Positions 17,051 to 26,495 of a stretch of 35,410 nt of DNA are shown here, in pieces (the stretch's first letter is position 1; each line of letters opens with the position of its first letter). The notes beneath the pieces were generated by a model. The model searched no databases, was not told where the DNA came from, and saw nothing but the letters and a program-made list of their open reading frames with translations. The DNA lies in NCBI GenBank assembly GCA_947458785.1, contig CANGZU010000010.1, forward strand, positions 1-35,410, written 5' to 3'. Made by a program: the position numbers and the translations under genes. The stretch comes from Ignavibacteria bacterium (lineage in GTDB: Bacteria > Bacteroidota > Ignavibacteria > Kapaibacteriales > Kapaibacteriaceae).

Positions 17051-19411
17051 TTAGAACTCGACCACCGTAATTCCGTCGCCTCCTTCGTGAATTGTTCCAA
17101 TCCGGAAGGAAGAAATCTGGGGGTGCTCGTGGAGATATTCATGCACTGCTTTGCGCATTGCGCCTGTACCCTTACCATGAATCAGCGATGCGTGCTGCAG
17201 TCCGGCAAGAATGGCGTCATTAATAAATCCCTCAAGCATACGGAGTCCCTCGTCTACTCGCATACCCCGCATATCAAGCGTTGTTCGCACATCAAGCTTC
17301 AGGTGCTCAACAACATTGCGCTGAACAGGCCGCGATTGCTTCTTTGTCGAAGCAGAGCGTACAAGTTTTGAAAGGGGCACGTTGAACGTAATACCATTGA
17401 CATCGACTCGGGCGTTAGCCCCATCGATCGACAAGACAGAGCCTGTTGAGGTGGTTCCGACAATTGTAACAGCATCTCCCACGTGAACTGCCGCAGAAAC
17501 ATCTGCCGATTGATCAACACGAGCACTCTCAGGCTCAGTGATCGTTGCCTTCTCTAACTCAAAGGTGCTTTTAACTGTCGACAAGGACTTCTGTTGCTCT
17601 CGGACCTCACGAATCGTGTTCTCTACCAAGGCATTGGCCTTGCGCAGGATTTCGCGAGCCTCTTCCTTGGCATCATCTACGACAGTACTGCGTTTCTTTT
17701 TGACCTCCTCGAGCCTGTTTTCAGCGTCCTTGCGCAACTGCTCAGCCTTCGCCAAATCGGCAGCCGCCTTCTGCTGCAGCTGTTGCGCCTCGAGACGAAA
17801 CGCCTGAATGGCCTGTATACTTTGTTCAAGCTCGTTGTGTCTGTCTCCAAGGTAGCCAGAGGCACGCTCAAGAACGATCTCGGGCATACCAACCGTTCGG
17901 GCAAGCGCAAATGCATAGGAGTTGCCGGGCACACCAAATAGAAAGGCAAACGTTGGCTTCAGGTGTTCGCCATCGAACTCGAGCGAAGCGTTCGTGATAG
18001 AGGGACGCGTCAGCGCATACTGCTTCAGCGACGACTGGTGCGTGGTTACGACGAAGCATGCACCACGCTCAATGAGTGAGTCAAGGATGCCTGCAGCCAG
18101 CGCACCACCTTCGGCGGGATCGGTTCCGGCGCAGATCTCATCAATGAGAACGAGAGCTTGGTTGTCGCAGTGCGAGAGAATATCACGCAAGCGGATGATC
18201 TGAGAAGAGAATGTCGATAGATTCGATTCGATACTCTGGTGGTCCCCGATTGCCGTCATGATGCGCCGCGGATGCAGTGAGCTCATGCCCAACGGGAACA
18301 TTCCCATCATTGCCATAGTGATCGACAATCCGATGGTCTTCATCGCAACGGTCTTCCCTCCGGCATTGGGACCTGAAATCAGAATACCCTTCGATGTCCG
18401 ATCGAACCGAATGCTAAGAGGTACTACATCCTTGACAGGGTTCTTGGCAGCAATGGCAAGCAGCGGATGTCGCACGTGCTGCAGTTCAATCTCGTCGTCT
18501 GCGATGATCACTGGCTTGATTCCGCCATAATTCATCGCAAATCGGGCCCTTGCGATAACGGAGTCGATAAATGTGAGAACATCAACAGCCGACTCGATCG
18601 CATGGGATACAGAACCAACTTCCGCGGTCAGAGTAGTCAGAATACGTATCATCTCGCGCTGTTCCCGTCCGTGGAGGATGGCTAGCTCGTTATTTAACTC
18701 GTATGTCTCTGCCGGCTCGAGGAACACCGTTTGTCCCGATTGCGACATGCCGTGAATGATACCTTCAACAGCCCGTTTGTTTTCAACACGCAGCGGGAGA
18801 ACAAAACGCCCGTCGCGCTGCGTGACGAACTCATCTTGTAGCAGCTCATCTTCACCGAACTTCTTCAGAATCCGCTGCAATCGTAACCGAAGTCGCGCAC
18901 TTAGCTCATGTATGTCTCGACGGATTGAGAGCAACTCGCGACTAGCGTTATCACGAATAAGCCCCGTGTCGTCAATGGCATCTGTGATGTGCTTTTCAAG
19001 AATACGATCATCTACCAATATCGAACAGCGGCCATTTAACGTTGGCGCCTTCAGAGCTTGATGGTAGAAATACGATTTGATAACCCTTGATGTTTGCAAT
19101 GCCTCAAGGATGAGCAATAGGTCAGGTGCCGACAGAAAGTTGCCAGCGATGCGCGTGCGTGCAAGTAGTCCTGAGACATCACCCAAGCGTTCATAGGGAA
19201 TGGCCTCGCCTGAACTGAGTAAATCAGTACATTCGCCTACACAGTCAAGCTGGTGCTGGATCTCCTCAGATTGCATTGATGGACGAAGTGAGCGTACATG
19301 ATCTGCACCTGCATGCGAAACACAGTATCTCGCCACTGCCTCGAGGAGCCGAGGAACCTCTAACTCTTCTAGAGTAGACTCAACTAGCGAAGAAACGTCC
19401 AATCCTGTCAT
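17051..19411 (-). CDS. mutS2: MutS2 family ATPase/endonuclease with Smr domain
   Basis: The 786-residue protein has the MutS core without the mismatch-recognition domain, Walker A GPNAGGKT (347-354), Walker B ALVLIDE near 420, and the ABC signature region CAGTDPAEGG. A long coiled coil (about 520-620, rich in Ala, Glu and Lys) leads to a KOW-like module (about 642-685) and a C-terminal Smr nuclease domain (about 708-786: LDMRGMRVDEG, HGKGTGAMRKAV). MutS2 proteins suppress recombination in some bacteria and rescue collided ribosomes in others; sequence alone does not decide which. Its ATG shares one base with the yqeY stop (TAATG). The Smr LDxRG motif has Met in place of the usual Leu. Confidence 0.96.
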   Translation of the reverse strand: MTGLDVSSLVESTLEELEVPRLLEAVARYCVSHAGADHVRSLRPSMQSEEIQHQLDCVGECTDLLSSGEAIPYERLGDVSGLLARTRIAGNFLSAPDLLLILEALQTSRVIKSYFYHQALKAPTLNGRCSILVDDRILEKHITDAIDDTGLIRDNASRELLSIRRDIHELSARLRLRLQRILKKFGEDELLQDEFVTQRDGRFVLPLRVENKRAVEGIIHGMSQSGQTVFLEPAETYELNNELAILHGREQREMIRILTTLTAEVGSVSHAIESAVDVLTFIDSVIARARFAMNYGGIKPVIIADDEIELQHVRHPLLAIAAKNPVKDVVPLSIRFDRTSKGILISGPNAGGKTVAMKTIGLSITMAMMGMFPLGMSSLHPRRIMTAIGDHQSIESNLSTFSSQIIRLRDILSHCDNQALVLIDEICAGTDPAEGGALAAGILDSLIERGACFVVTTHQSSLKQYALTRPSITNASLEFDGEHLKPTFAFLFGVPGNSYAFALARTVGMPEIVLERASGYLGDRHNELEQSIQAIQAFRLEAQQLQQKAAADLAKAEQLRKDAENRLEEVKKKRSTVVDDAKEEAREILRKANALVENTIREVREQQKSLSTVKSTFELEKATITEPESARVDQSADVSAAVHVGDAVTIVGTTSTGSVLSIDGANARVDVNGITFNVPLSKLVRSASTKKQSRPVQRNVVEHLKLDVRTTLDMRGMRVDEGLRMLEGFINDAILAGLQHASLIHGKGTGAMRKAVHEYLHEHPQISSFRIGTIHEGGDGITVVEF

Positions 19412-19863
19412 TAGGAACCGCTCAGTAGTTGCTTGGTGATCGACTGAATCAACGATCCATCGGCCTTGCCCTTCAACGTCTTGACAGCCATGCCCATAAC
19501 CTTGCCGAAATCACTTGGCTGGGAGGCACCTAGCTCGGCCACAATCGAAGCAACGGCCTGTCGTACTTCTTCTTCAGACATCTGAGCCGGTAGGAACTCC
19601 ATAATGATCGCAAGTTCCTGACGTTCCTTGTCGGCAGCTTCCGTACGCCCAGCAGCCTCGAACTGTTCGATAGCATCCTTGCGCTTTTTGGCTCCTGAAT
19701 TGATGATCTTGAACGCATCATCTTCGGTCATGGCGCGGTCAATACCGCTCTTTTCGAACTCTAGAATTCCAGCTCGTATCGATCGCAACGTTTCAAGCCG
19801 GACCTTGTCACCAGCCTTCATGGCTGATTTAATCTGCTCGTTTATGTCATCTGTAAGGGGCAT
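19411..19863 (-). CDS. yqeY: GatB/YqeY domain protein
   Basis: This 150-residue soluble helical protein is homologous to the tail domain of GatB, the tRNA-dependent amidotransferase subunit. Typical family stretches are the N-terminal LTDDINEQIKSAMKAGDKVR, LRSIRAGI, FLPAQMSEEEVR and DFGKVMGMAVKTLKGKADGS. Its biochemical role is not settled; tRNA binding is suggested by the GatB relationship. AGGA precedes the ATG by nine bases. It is the first gene of the yqeY-mutS2-accC-purL-doxX run and shares a palindromic divergent promoter region with the HAD gene. Confidence 0.93.
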   Translation of the reverse strand: MPLTDDINEQIKSAMKAGDKVRLETLRSIRAGILEFEKSGIDRAMTEDDAFKIINSGAKKRKDAIEQFEAAGRTEAADKERQELAIIMEFLPAQMSEEEVRQAVASIVAELGASQPSDFGKVMGMAVKTLKGKADGSLIQSITKQLLSGS

Positions 19864-19900
19864 ATGGCGTCCTAAAAGCTTGTTTTACGGGGCAAAGTTC

Positions 19901-19927
19901 CGCAAAGATACTGTCCGTATCTTTGCG
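19901..19927. promoter_or_regulatory. Perfect inverted repeat carrying two opposed TAnnTTTG boxes
   Basis: Arms CGCAAAGATAC (19901-19911) and GTATCTTTGCG (19917-19927) are perfect 11-bp complements around TGTCC. Each arm contains TATCTTTG, an exact TAnnTTTG match: plus strand 19918-19925 toward the HAD gene, minus strand 19903-19910 toward yqeY. The plus box ends four bases before the HAD ATG; the minus box leaves a leader of about 36 bases before yqeY. -33 elements are weak (TTC 17 bases upstream of the plus box). It could be a bidirectional promoter, an operator for a dimeric repressor, or both. No T run follows either arm, so it is not a terminator. Confidence 0.65.
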
Positions 19928-19929
19928 AT

Positions 19930-20601
19930 ATGATTAAAGCCGTTGTCTTCGACCTCGACAATACCCTTGTAGACTTCATGGGCATGAAGCGTCAAGCAGT
20001 TGACGCTGCCATTGGTGCGATGATGGATGCCGGGCTTAACCTGACCCGTGACCAGGTCAAATCACATATCGATGATATCTACAAGGAGCTCGGTATCGAG
20101 TATCAACAGGTATTCGATAAGCTGCTTCTTGAAGTGTTAGGATATGTCGATCCTCGTATCATCTCTGCTGGCATCATAGCCTACCGCAGGGCGCGCGAGG
20201 CCGCCCTTAAGCCATATCCGCACGTAACTGCCACGTTGATGCACCTAAACCGTCAGGGTATCAAGTTGGGTATCCTGAGCGATGCCCCTACACGGGAGGC
20301 ATGGCTTAGGCTGTGCTTCATCAATTATCATCACTTCTTCGATGTAGTGGTAACGTTTGACGACACAGGCGAGCGCAAGCCAAGTCCCTTACCATTCAAG
20401 ACGGTACTGCAACGACTTGATGTGGCGCCAGAGAATGCCATCATGGTTGGCGACTGGGCAGAGCGCGATATGCGAGGGGCTCGCAACGTTGGCATGAAGA
20501 CTGCATTTGCACAATACGGCGATTCTTTCGGCAATCAAGATCTTTCTGATGTTGATTACATCCTAAGCGACATCAAGCAACTTCTCGATATCGTGGCATG
20601 A
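19930..20601 (+). CDS. HAD-superfamily hydrolase (subfamily IA phosphatase)
   Basis: The 223-residue protein shows all four HAD motifs: FDLDNT (nucleophile D8, acid D10), ILSD (motif II Ser), the Lys in GERKPSP, and VGDWAERD (motif IV). The helical cap between motifs I and II (about 20-85) places it in class I, and the pattern resembles the TIGR02253 group known from archaea, though that is from memory. The substrate is unknown; small phosphorylated metabolites are typical. There is no Shine-Dalgarno site, and the promoter box ends four bases before the ATG, so translation may be leaderless. The stop overlaps the def start (ATGA). Confidence 0.9.
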   Translation: MIKAVVFDLDNTLVDFMGMKRQAVDAAIGAMMDAGLNLTRDQVKSHIDDIYKELGIEYQQVFDKLLLEVLGYVDPRIISAGIIAYRRAREAALKPYPHVTATLMHLNRQGIKLGILSDAPTREAWLRLCFINYHHFFDVVVTFDDTGERKPSPLPFKTVLQRLDVAPENAIMVGDWAERDMRGARNVGMKTAFAQYGDSFGNQDLSDVDYILSDIKQLLDIVA

Positions 20602-21146
20602 TCCTTCCTGTCTACACTTACAACCATCCCGTCTTAAAGACTTCAACAGCACGCATCGACGACATGTCTGATGAGCTCAATGAGTTCATTCGTGACATGT
20701 TTGAAACGATGTACAATGCTAATGGTATTGGCCTTGCAGCAAATCAGGTTGGCAAGGGGCTTGCAATCACTGTCATCGATACGGCCGAATCTGAGGACGC
20801 CGACGAGGCCGATCGCCCCCTTGTAATGATCAATCCCGTGATCGAAGCTTTTTCCGATAACGAACTTGAGTTTGAAGAGGGATGTCTTAGTCTACCAGAT
20901 TATCACGACAAGGTTGTGCGGCCATCTGAGATTCAAGTGCGGTTCCTTGATGAGCACATGAAGGAGCATACGCGTGAAGCTGGTGGACTGCTTGCACGGG
21001 TCATGCAGCATGAGATCGACCATCTCAACGGCATCTATTTCTTTGAGCGACTCAGCCCAATTCGCCGAACCTTGGGCAACGGCAAGCTCAAGCGCATAGC
21101 GCGCGGTGATATCGAACCCGCCTATCCGGTCTTTCAAAGTCCGTAG
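20598..21146 (+). CDS. def: Peptide deformylase
   Basis: Def removes the formyl group from the N-terminal methionine of nascent proteins. The three metal-site motifs are intact in 182 residues: GIGLAANQVG (43-52), EEGCLSLP with metal ligand C96, and QHEIDHLNG with H138, H142 and catalytic E139. It lacks the usual neighbour fmt and is instead coupled to the HAD gene by a four-base ATGA overlap. The basic C-terminal extension (LGNGKLKRIARGD) is common in type 1 deformylases. Confidence 0.97.
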   Translation: MILPVYTYNHPVLKTSTARIDDMSDELNEFIRDMFETMYNANGIGLAANQVGKGLAITVIDTAESEDADEADRPLVMINPVIEAFSDNELEFEEGCLSLPDYHDKVVRPSEIQVRFLDEHMKEHTREAGGLLARVMQHEIDHLNGIYFFERLSPIRRTLGNGKLKRIARGDIEPAYPVFQSP

Positions 21147-21193
21147 ACGAATACACCTCAGATATATATCGACCATCCCACCAGAGAACAGCA

Positions 21194-22663
21194 ATGAAGA
21201 ACTACATCAATGGATCATGGGTCGCGTCAGAAACAGGACGCACATTTCAGAACATCAATCCAGCGGACACGCGCGACGTTATCGGCGAGTTCCCCCTGTC
21301 ATCGTCCAGTGACGTGCAGGATGCTGTCGCAGCAGCTTCAGCAGCCTACAACAGCTGGCGCCTGATGCCGGCTCCAAAGCGTGGCGATATTCTGCGCCTA
21401 GCAGGCGACATCTTTACACGACGTAAAGATGAACTTGCCGACATCATGACACGTGAGATGGGCAAGACGGTGACTGAGACAAAGGGCGACATTCAAGAGG
21501 CGATCGACACAGCCTATTACGCAGCCACTGAAACACGGAGGCTCTTTGGCTACACAGCACCGTCTGAGATGTCGAACAAAATGAATATGTCGTTCCGCAT
21601 GCCCATCGGTGTTTGCGGAATCATTACCGCATGGAACTTCCCCATCGCTGTGCCGTCATGGAAGATTTTGCCGGCACTTGCGGCCGGCAACACGGTTGTC
21701 TTTAAGCCGAGCGATGATTCTCCACACAGTGCTAACATCTTTGCCGAGATCCTCGAAGAAGCTGGTCTGCCAGCAGGCGTGTTCAATGTGGTACACGGTG
21801 ATGCAGAGGCAGGTTCGGCGATCGTTGAGCACCCGGACGTCCGCGTGGTTGGTTTCACCGGTTCTACGCAGACTGGAACAGCGATCGCAGCGCGTTGCGG
21901 TCAACTCAACAAGAAGGTGTCGCTCGAAATGGGTGGCAAAAATGCTCAAATCGTCATGCAGGATGCAGATCTTGAATTGGCACTCGACGGCGTGCTCTGG
22001 GGGGCATTCGGAACTACGGGACAGCGTTGTACGGCCACAAGTCGTCTCATCTTGCACGAAGCCATCCACGATCAATTTATTGACCGGCTCATTGCATTAG
22101 CCGGCAAGCTCGTGCTGGGCGACGGACGCAAGAACGGTACGCAGGTTGGCCCCGTCATCAATCAACGTCAGCTCGATAAGATCCTGTCCTACATCGAAAT
22201 CGGAAAGCAACAGACAACGTGTGTTACAGGGGGCTTCCGGGATGTTGAGGGCGACAAGCAACACGGATACTTCGTCGCACCAACTATCTTCACAGGTGTA
22301 ACGGCCGAGCATACCACATTCCGCGAGGAGATCTTCGGGCCGGTACTCAGTGTTTCGAAGGTTTCTTCCTTTGAAGAGGCAGTTGCGCTGGCAAACGACT
22401 GTTCCTACGGACTTTCCTCAAGCATTTACACCAGGGACGTCAACAAGGCCTTTGCTGCAATGCGTGATATCGAGGCAGGTATTACGTACATCAACGCTCC
22501 AACCATTGGAGCAGAAGCCCACATGCCGTTTGGGGGAATCAAGGGTACGGGTAACGGTCACCGTGAAGGGGGCTGGACAGTATTCGACATCTTCACCGAG
22601 TGGAAAACCGTTTATGTAGACTACTCAGGTCACCTCCAGCGCGCTCAGATCGACAATTATTGA
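21194..22663 (+). CDS. NAD(P)-dependent aldehyde dehydrogenase
   Basis: This full-length 489-residue ALDH has the N-terminal substrate/NAD domain ([15 protein letters not shown] near 144, cofactor motif [10 protein letters not shown] near 219), the general base E245 in LEMGGKN, and the nucleophile C279 in GQRCTATSR. The sequence type resembles the group containing 2-oxoglutarate-semialdehyde and piperideine-6-carboxylate dehydrogenases, but substrate cannot be assigned from motifs. It follows def after 47 bases with a weak ribosome site (AGAGAA). Its last seven bases overlap the convergent small membrane-protein gene. Confidence 0.94.
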   Translation: MKNYINGSWVASETGRTFQNINPADTRDVIGEFPLSSSSDVQDAVAAASAAYNSWRLMPAPKRGDILRLAGDIFTRRKDELADIMTREMGKTVTETKGDIQEAIDTAYYAATETRRLFGYTAPSEMSNKMNMSFRMPIGVCGIITAWNFPIAVPSWKILPALAAGNTVVFKPSDDSPHSANIFAEILEEAGLPAGVFNVVHGDAEAGSAIVEHPDVRVVGFTGSTQTGTAIAARCGQLNKKVSLEMGGKNAQIVMQDADLELALDGVLWGAFGTTGQRCTATSRLILHEAIHDQFIDRLIALAGKLVLGDGRKNGTQVGPVINQRQLDKILSYIEIGKQQTTCVTGGFRDVEGDKQHGYFVAPTIFTGVTAEHTTFREEIFGPVLSVSKVSSFEEAVALANDCSYGLSSSIYTRDVNKAFAAMRDIEAGITYINAPTIGAEAHMPFGGIKGTGNGHREGGWTVFDIFTEWKTVYVDYSGHLQRAQIDNY

Positions 22664-23010
22664 GCCCGCATTACAAGCGTTATCCCCGATCCTATCAGTA
22701 ACATGCCTGCTACGGCCGTGTACGAAACACGGTCGTGGCCGAGGATGTATGTGAGTGCAATCGTTGCGACAAATGTTGTGGCGGTATTGACAGGGATGAA
22801 GGCGCTAGGCTTGAATTGCGAAAGCGAATAGCTGAGCACAACAAATGACAGCAGCATAAGCGCTAAACCTGCGAGCCCCTTGCTTGTCACGCTTGCCTGC
22901 ACGTACTCCATGATCGAAGCAGGGGTTGGGCTGTAGGCACGGCTCAAGAGCATTGCACCAGCAACACTTGTCGTTGACTGCAGTATGCAGAGCAATAGGA
23001 GCTGTGTCAC
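22657..23010 (-). CDS. Small four-helix EamA/SMR-like membrane protein
   Basis: The 117-residue hydrophobic protein has four helices (about 3-23, 45-65, 72-92, 97-115), the size and shape of half an EamA drug/metabolite transporter. The tail ([21 protein letters not shown]) is typical of the last EamA helix pair. Substrate is unknown, and the SMR glutamate of EmrE near the first helix is not evident. Its start overlaps the stop of the DUF4175-like gene by four bases, making it the last gene of the rsmG run. It may work as a dimer, like other four-helix members. Confidence 0.75.
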   Translation of the reverse strand: MTQLLLLCILQSTTSVAGAMLLSRAYSPTPASIMEYVQASVTSKGLAGLALMLLSFVVLSYSLSQFKPSAFIPVNTATTFVATIALTYILGHDRVSYTAVAGMLLIGSGITLVMRAQ

Positions 23011-26000
23011 TTTGCTACTCCGCTGCCAATTCGCTGACGCTGCAACGCTTCGTAGTACTGACGAATGATGCTCTCGTAATCTCTCGTATATCCCATCTTG
23101 AGCTGATCAAGCAGTGTCCGATTCTGCTGCTGCTTACTAGTTGGAAGCGCAAAATCAGCTGGGGACGTGCGCTGTACGTCCTTACCGGAATTAGATTCAC
23201 GTGATTTCTCATAATCACGCTCCGTCATTGAACGTGATGCATCTAATAGCCTCGATAAGATGCGCTCCTGACGCAGTCGTGTTTCCGAACTCAGAGAGCC
23301 AGACTGCAGATCAGACATAACCTCTTGCATGTCCTTGGCGATCTGCTTCAGATCTCCCAGCGGCTGGCGTTCTCCGACGATCTTTTTACGCTCCTCTTCA
23401 AGCTCTTGTATGGCCTTCATCGCGTTGCCCTGCTGCGAAGCAAGTCTACCAAGCTCTGCCCTTCGCTCCATGTCCGAGCGCCCACCGTTTCCTTGGCCAA
23501 GCTGCTGCATGCCCTGATTGATCGACTGTTGCTGATCTGCCAGTTGCTGGAGTCGTTGGAATGGGCTGGGCTGCCCCTTCCCTTGGCCTTGACCAGGCAT
23601 GCTTCCAGATCCACCTTGACCCGATCCTTCTCCTTGCATCATTGATGAAAGTGCATTACTCATCTTTTGCGCGGCGCTGTTCATCGCTCCCATGGCCTGC
23701 GACTGTGACTGCATGGCCTGTTGATTGTTGCGCTGCGACATCGACTGCATGGCATCTTTCATAGACTGGAGCGCATCGCCAAGATCCTGAGCCATTTCAG
23801 GAGAAACACTCATGGATTTCTGACCCAATTGCATCATGGAGTTCGCAATGTTCTGCATTGCTTCCTGAGCCCGCTGTTGCTTTTGAGCAAGCTGAGAATA
23901 TTGGGATGAGTTCGGATCTAGAGACTTCATTTGTTCCCGCAGAGCCTCTTGATTCTTCGAGACGTCGAGAAGGTCGTTGACCCCCTTTTGCATCTGACGC
24001 ATTGCTTCGCGCTGACTGTTACGCCGCATTTCCCGCTTCATGTTCTTCATTTGCTGGGCAAATCGCTGCAGGTTACTCGATGCCTGTTGCTGCTTCGAAG
24101 ATGCCGATTGATTCTCTCCACGTTCCATCTCTTGTTGGGCTTTCTCCATTTGCTGCTCAGTTTGCTGAGCATCGAGATCCTTTTGAGCCTGCTGCATCTT
24201 CTCGCTTGGCATGTCCTGTCCAACCTCTTTCATGAGGTTCTCAAGCTCTTTTGCCTCTTGCGCCAGCTTTGCAAAGTCCTCGTTGAGACGCTGCTGTTCT
24301 TCAGCTAGTCGCTTGTTCTCTGCCTTATTCGCTGGATTGGATTGCTCGGCGCGCTGTCGGAGCTCATCTTGTTTGCGAGCCAACTCTTCAGATCGTTTTG
24401 CCAGTTCGTCTGTCTTTTGCTCTGCTTGCATGCGCTTTAAGAGATTGAGCTGACGCTCAAGGTTCTTCCGAAACTCCTCCTCGTTGAACTTAAACTCCTT
24501 CATCATCTTCTGCATTTCTTCAGGAGAAATCTCGTCCATCGCCTTCTTGAGCTGTTCTTGCATGCGGGCTAACTCTGGCGACTTGAGCTCTTTCATGAGC
24601 TTCTGCAGTTCCTGATACTTCTGCAATGTTTCCTCAGAGATCGCGCGATTCTCCTGAAGGTTCTGGGTCATCTGATCAAGTCGCTGGGCTACATTCTCCA
24701 TCTTCGATTCGAGTTCTTGTTGTCTCTTGAGAAGATCCTCGGCCTTCTTTTTGTCAGACCAAGAAACCTCTTGCTGTTGTTTCGATTGCTGCTTCTGCAT
24801 CTCACGTTGAAGCTGTTCCGCTTCTTTACGCACAGCATCAGCTTCTTTCACAAGCTCCTTCATCTCCTTTTGAACGTCTGTTTGGGTCCTGTCAGCGTTG
24901 GCGAACACTTCGTCGAGTGAGGGCATCCGGACGATCATGGTCGATGTCTTCGACTTCTTTGGTCCACCCACGACGTCATTATCAGCAACCTCGACGTAGT
25001 ATTCGTATGTGTCATCCGGTGTGATACCAATGGCTGCAAGATCCCACGTGTATGAAACGTCCTGACTTATCTCTTTGCTTGGAATGGAGATATTGATGCT
25101 TCGGAAGGTCTTTTCAGGCTCTGCGTAACGGGAATTCGTCAATCGATACATCAGACGTAATGAAGAGAACCCATAGTCATCGCTGATTGTCGTCGTAATG
25201 CGGAGAGTGGCATTCTCGGAGAGATTTACGTTTTCCCTCGGTTCAACAAGAGCAATCATCGGATACGAATCGGTAAGAGCCACGATCGATGCAGTCAGCG
25301 GATCTGAGTTTCGAAGTCCGTCGGTATCAATGATCTCCACTGCGTATTGACCATTTCCCATGACACGAAACGCACCAGAAGCGTTTGTTCCGGCAGCATC
25401 GAGTGTTATGCGCGAAGTGTCCTGAGCTCCGGTGGTGGAGTTTGAGCTTATGACCCGGACAAATGCCTGGCCAATTGTCTTGTTGCTCGTGATAGACAAC
25501 CGTACGCTCGATCCGATGAGAGACGTTACATCAGCAGCTGCAATCGTTAGCTGTGTTGTAGGAAGCCCAGCGTATGAAGGGGGCTGCACCACCCCGGCAA
25601 ATGATCGCAGGAGCGGACGATCAATGACCGTTATAGCAAGTGTGTCCGTCGTAACAAATGACTCCAGCCAAGGGGCTGATGCATATACACTGGCTGTAGA
25701 TGTCATACCCTGCACAACAAAGCTGTATCTGCCCTGTGCATCTCGTTGCACTGTGTGCGGAACGTAGGCAGATGATGCCTTGTCACGAACATTGATCTGA
25801 ATCTGTTCTGGTGGAATGCCCTTTGCTTCAACGTTGATCGTTGCATTGGCACCTCGAAGCAGCGTATCCGTCTCAACCACCAACCTGAGCTGAAACGGGG
25901 CTGGGGGCAGGTACGACACGTCATACGACATGATTCGTAGAAAGCCCTGTTTGAGTTGCGGGACACCCAACATCAAACTCAACATCAAACCTGATAGTAC

Positions 26001-26477
26001 AACGCCGTAGACTATCAAGCTGTGCTTCTGTTTCTTTTCAATGATGACCGAAAAGTCTTTGTTCTTTGATTGCTCTGCGACCTGAGTGAATGCTGCTGCT
26101 GCCAGCTCCCCTTCTGCACCTTTGTCATTGGTCAACTGCAGAACATTGACAAGTTCGTCCTGTATGTCGTCGTAATGAGAGCCGATTCGTATAGCTGTTG
26201 CCTCTACTGATTCGTGTTTACGCAGGCCTAGAAGCTTCAGTACTGGTGGCAACACTAAGGCGCAAACACCGATCAAGACTGAGCTGATCAGTGACCACCA
26301 CATGATCGCGCGAATCGACATTCCCGTGTTGAAGGCATGTTCAAGTAAACTCGCAAGTACGGTCAACGTAAGAGCACCGCTTGAAACCGCCATGATGCCC
26401 ATTGCTGCATGATACAGGCTCTCTTGGCGCTGAGCTGACCGGATTCGCGTTATGACTTCGTGACGATTGAGTTTCAT
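23007..26477 (-). CDS. Large Gln-rich membrane-anchored protein, DUF4175-like
   Basis: The 1156-residue protein has three N-terminal helices (about 22-45, 58-83, 152-171), then beta-rich Ig-like segments (about 180-515), a very long coiled coil rich in Gln, Glu, Lys and Met (about 525-945), a Gly/Gln linker (about 949-1000) and a helical C-terminus. This plan fits DUF4175 (relative of TIGR02302), a family with no settled function. The topology implies the Ig part and coiled coil are outside the inner membrane, long enough to reach far into the periplasm. There is no enzymatic motif. It follows the DUF4159 gene by 18 bases and overlaps the four-helix gene. The reading frame is uninterrupted despite its low-complexity DNA. 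Confidence 0.82.
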   Translation of the reverse strand: MKLNRHEVITRIRSAQRQESLYHAAMGIMAVSSGALTLTVLASLLEHAFNTGMSIRAIMWWSLISSVLIGVCALVLPPVLKLLGLRKHESVEATAIRIGSHYDDIQDELVNVLQLTNDKGAEGELAAAAFTQVAEQSKNKDFSVIIEKKQKHSLIVYGVVLSGLMLSLMLGVPQLKQGFLRIMSYDVSYLPPAPFQLRLVVETDTLLRGANATINVEAKGIPPEQIQINVRDKASSAYVPHTVQRDAQGRYSFVVQGMTSTASVYASAPWLESFVTTDTLAITVIDRPLLRSFAGVVQPPSYAGLPTTQLTIAAADVTSLIGSSVRLSITSNKTIGQAFVRVISSNSTTGAQDTSRITLDAAGTNASGAFRVMGNGQYAVEIIDTDGLRNSDPLTASIVALTDSYPMIALVEPRENVNLSENATLRITTTISDDYGFSSLRLMYRLTNSRYAEPEKTFRSINISIPSKEISQDVSYTWDLAAIGITPDDTYEYYVEVADNDVVGGPKKSKTSTMIVRMPSLDEVFANADRTQTDVQKEMKELVKEADAVRKEAEQLQREMQKQQSKQQQEVSWSDKKKAEDLLKRQQELESKMENVAQRLDQMTQNLQENRAISEETLQKYQELQKLMKELKSPELARMQEQLKKAMDEISPEEMQKMMKEFKFNEEEFRKNLERQLNLLKRMQAEQKTDELAKRSEELARKQDELRQRAEQSNPANKAENKRLAEEQQRLNEDFAKLAQEAKELENLMKEVGQDMPSEKMQQAQKDLDAQQTEQQMEKAQQEMERGENQSASSKQQQASSNLQRFAQQMKNMKREMRRNSQREAMRQMQKGVNDLLDVSKNQEALREQMKSLDPNSSQYSQLAQKQQRAQEAMQNIANSMMQLGQKSMSVSPEMAQDLGDALQSMKDAMQSMSQRNNQQAMQSQSQAMGAMNSAAQKMSNALSSMMQGEGSGQGGSGSMPGQGQGKGQPSPFQRLQQLADQQQSINQGMQQLGQGNGGRSDMERRAELGRLASQQGNAMKAIQELEEERKKIVGERQPLGDLKQIAKDMQEVMSDLQSGSLSSETRLRQERILSRLLDASRSMTERDYEKSRESNSGKDVQRTSPADFALPTSKQQQNRTLLDQLKMGYTRDYESIIRQYYEALQRQRIGSGVAK

Positions 26478-26495
26478 GCGTTGTAGGCTGCTCTG

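Noticed and set aside
23300-24900. Repetitive-looking DNA that might suggest a tandem repeat or CRISPR
   Set aside because: The repetition is low-complexity coding for a Gln/Lys/Glu/Met coiled coil; there are no equal-length repeats with regular spacers.
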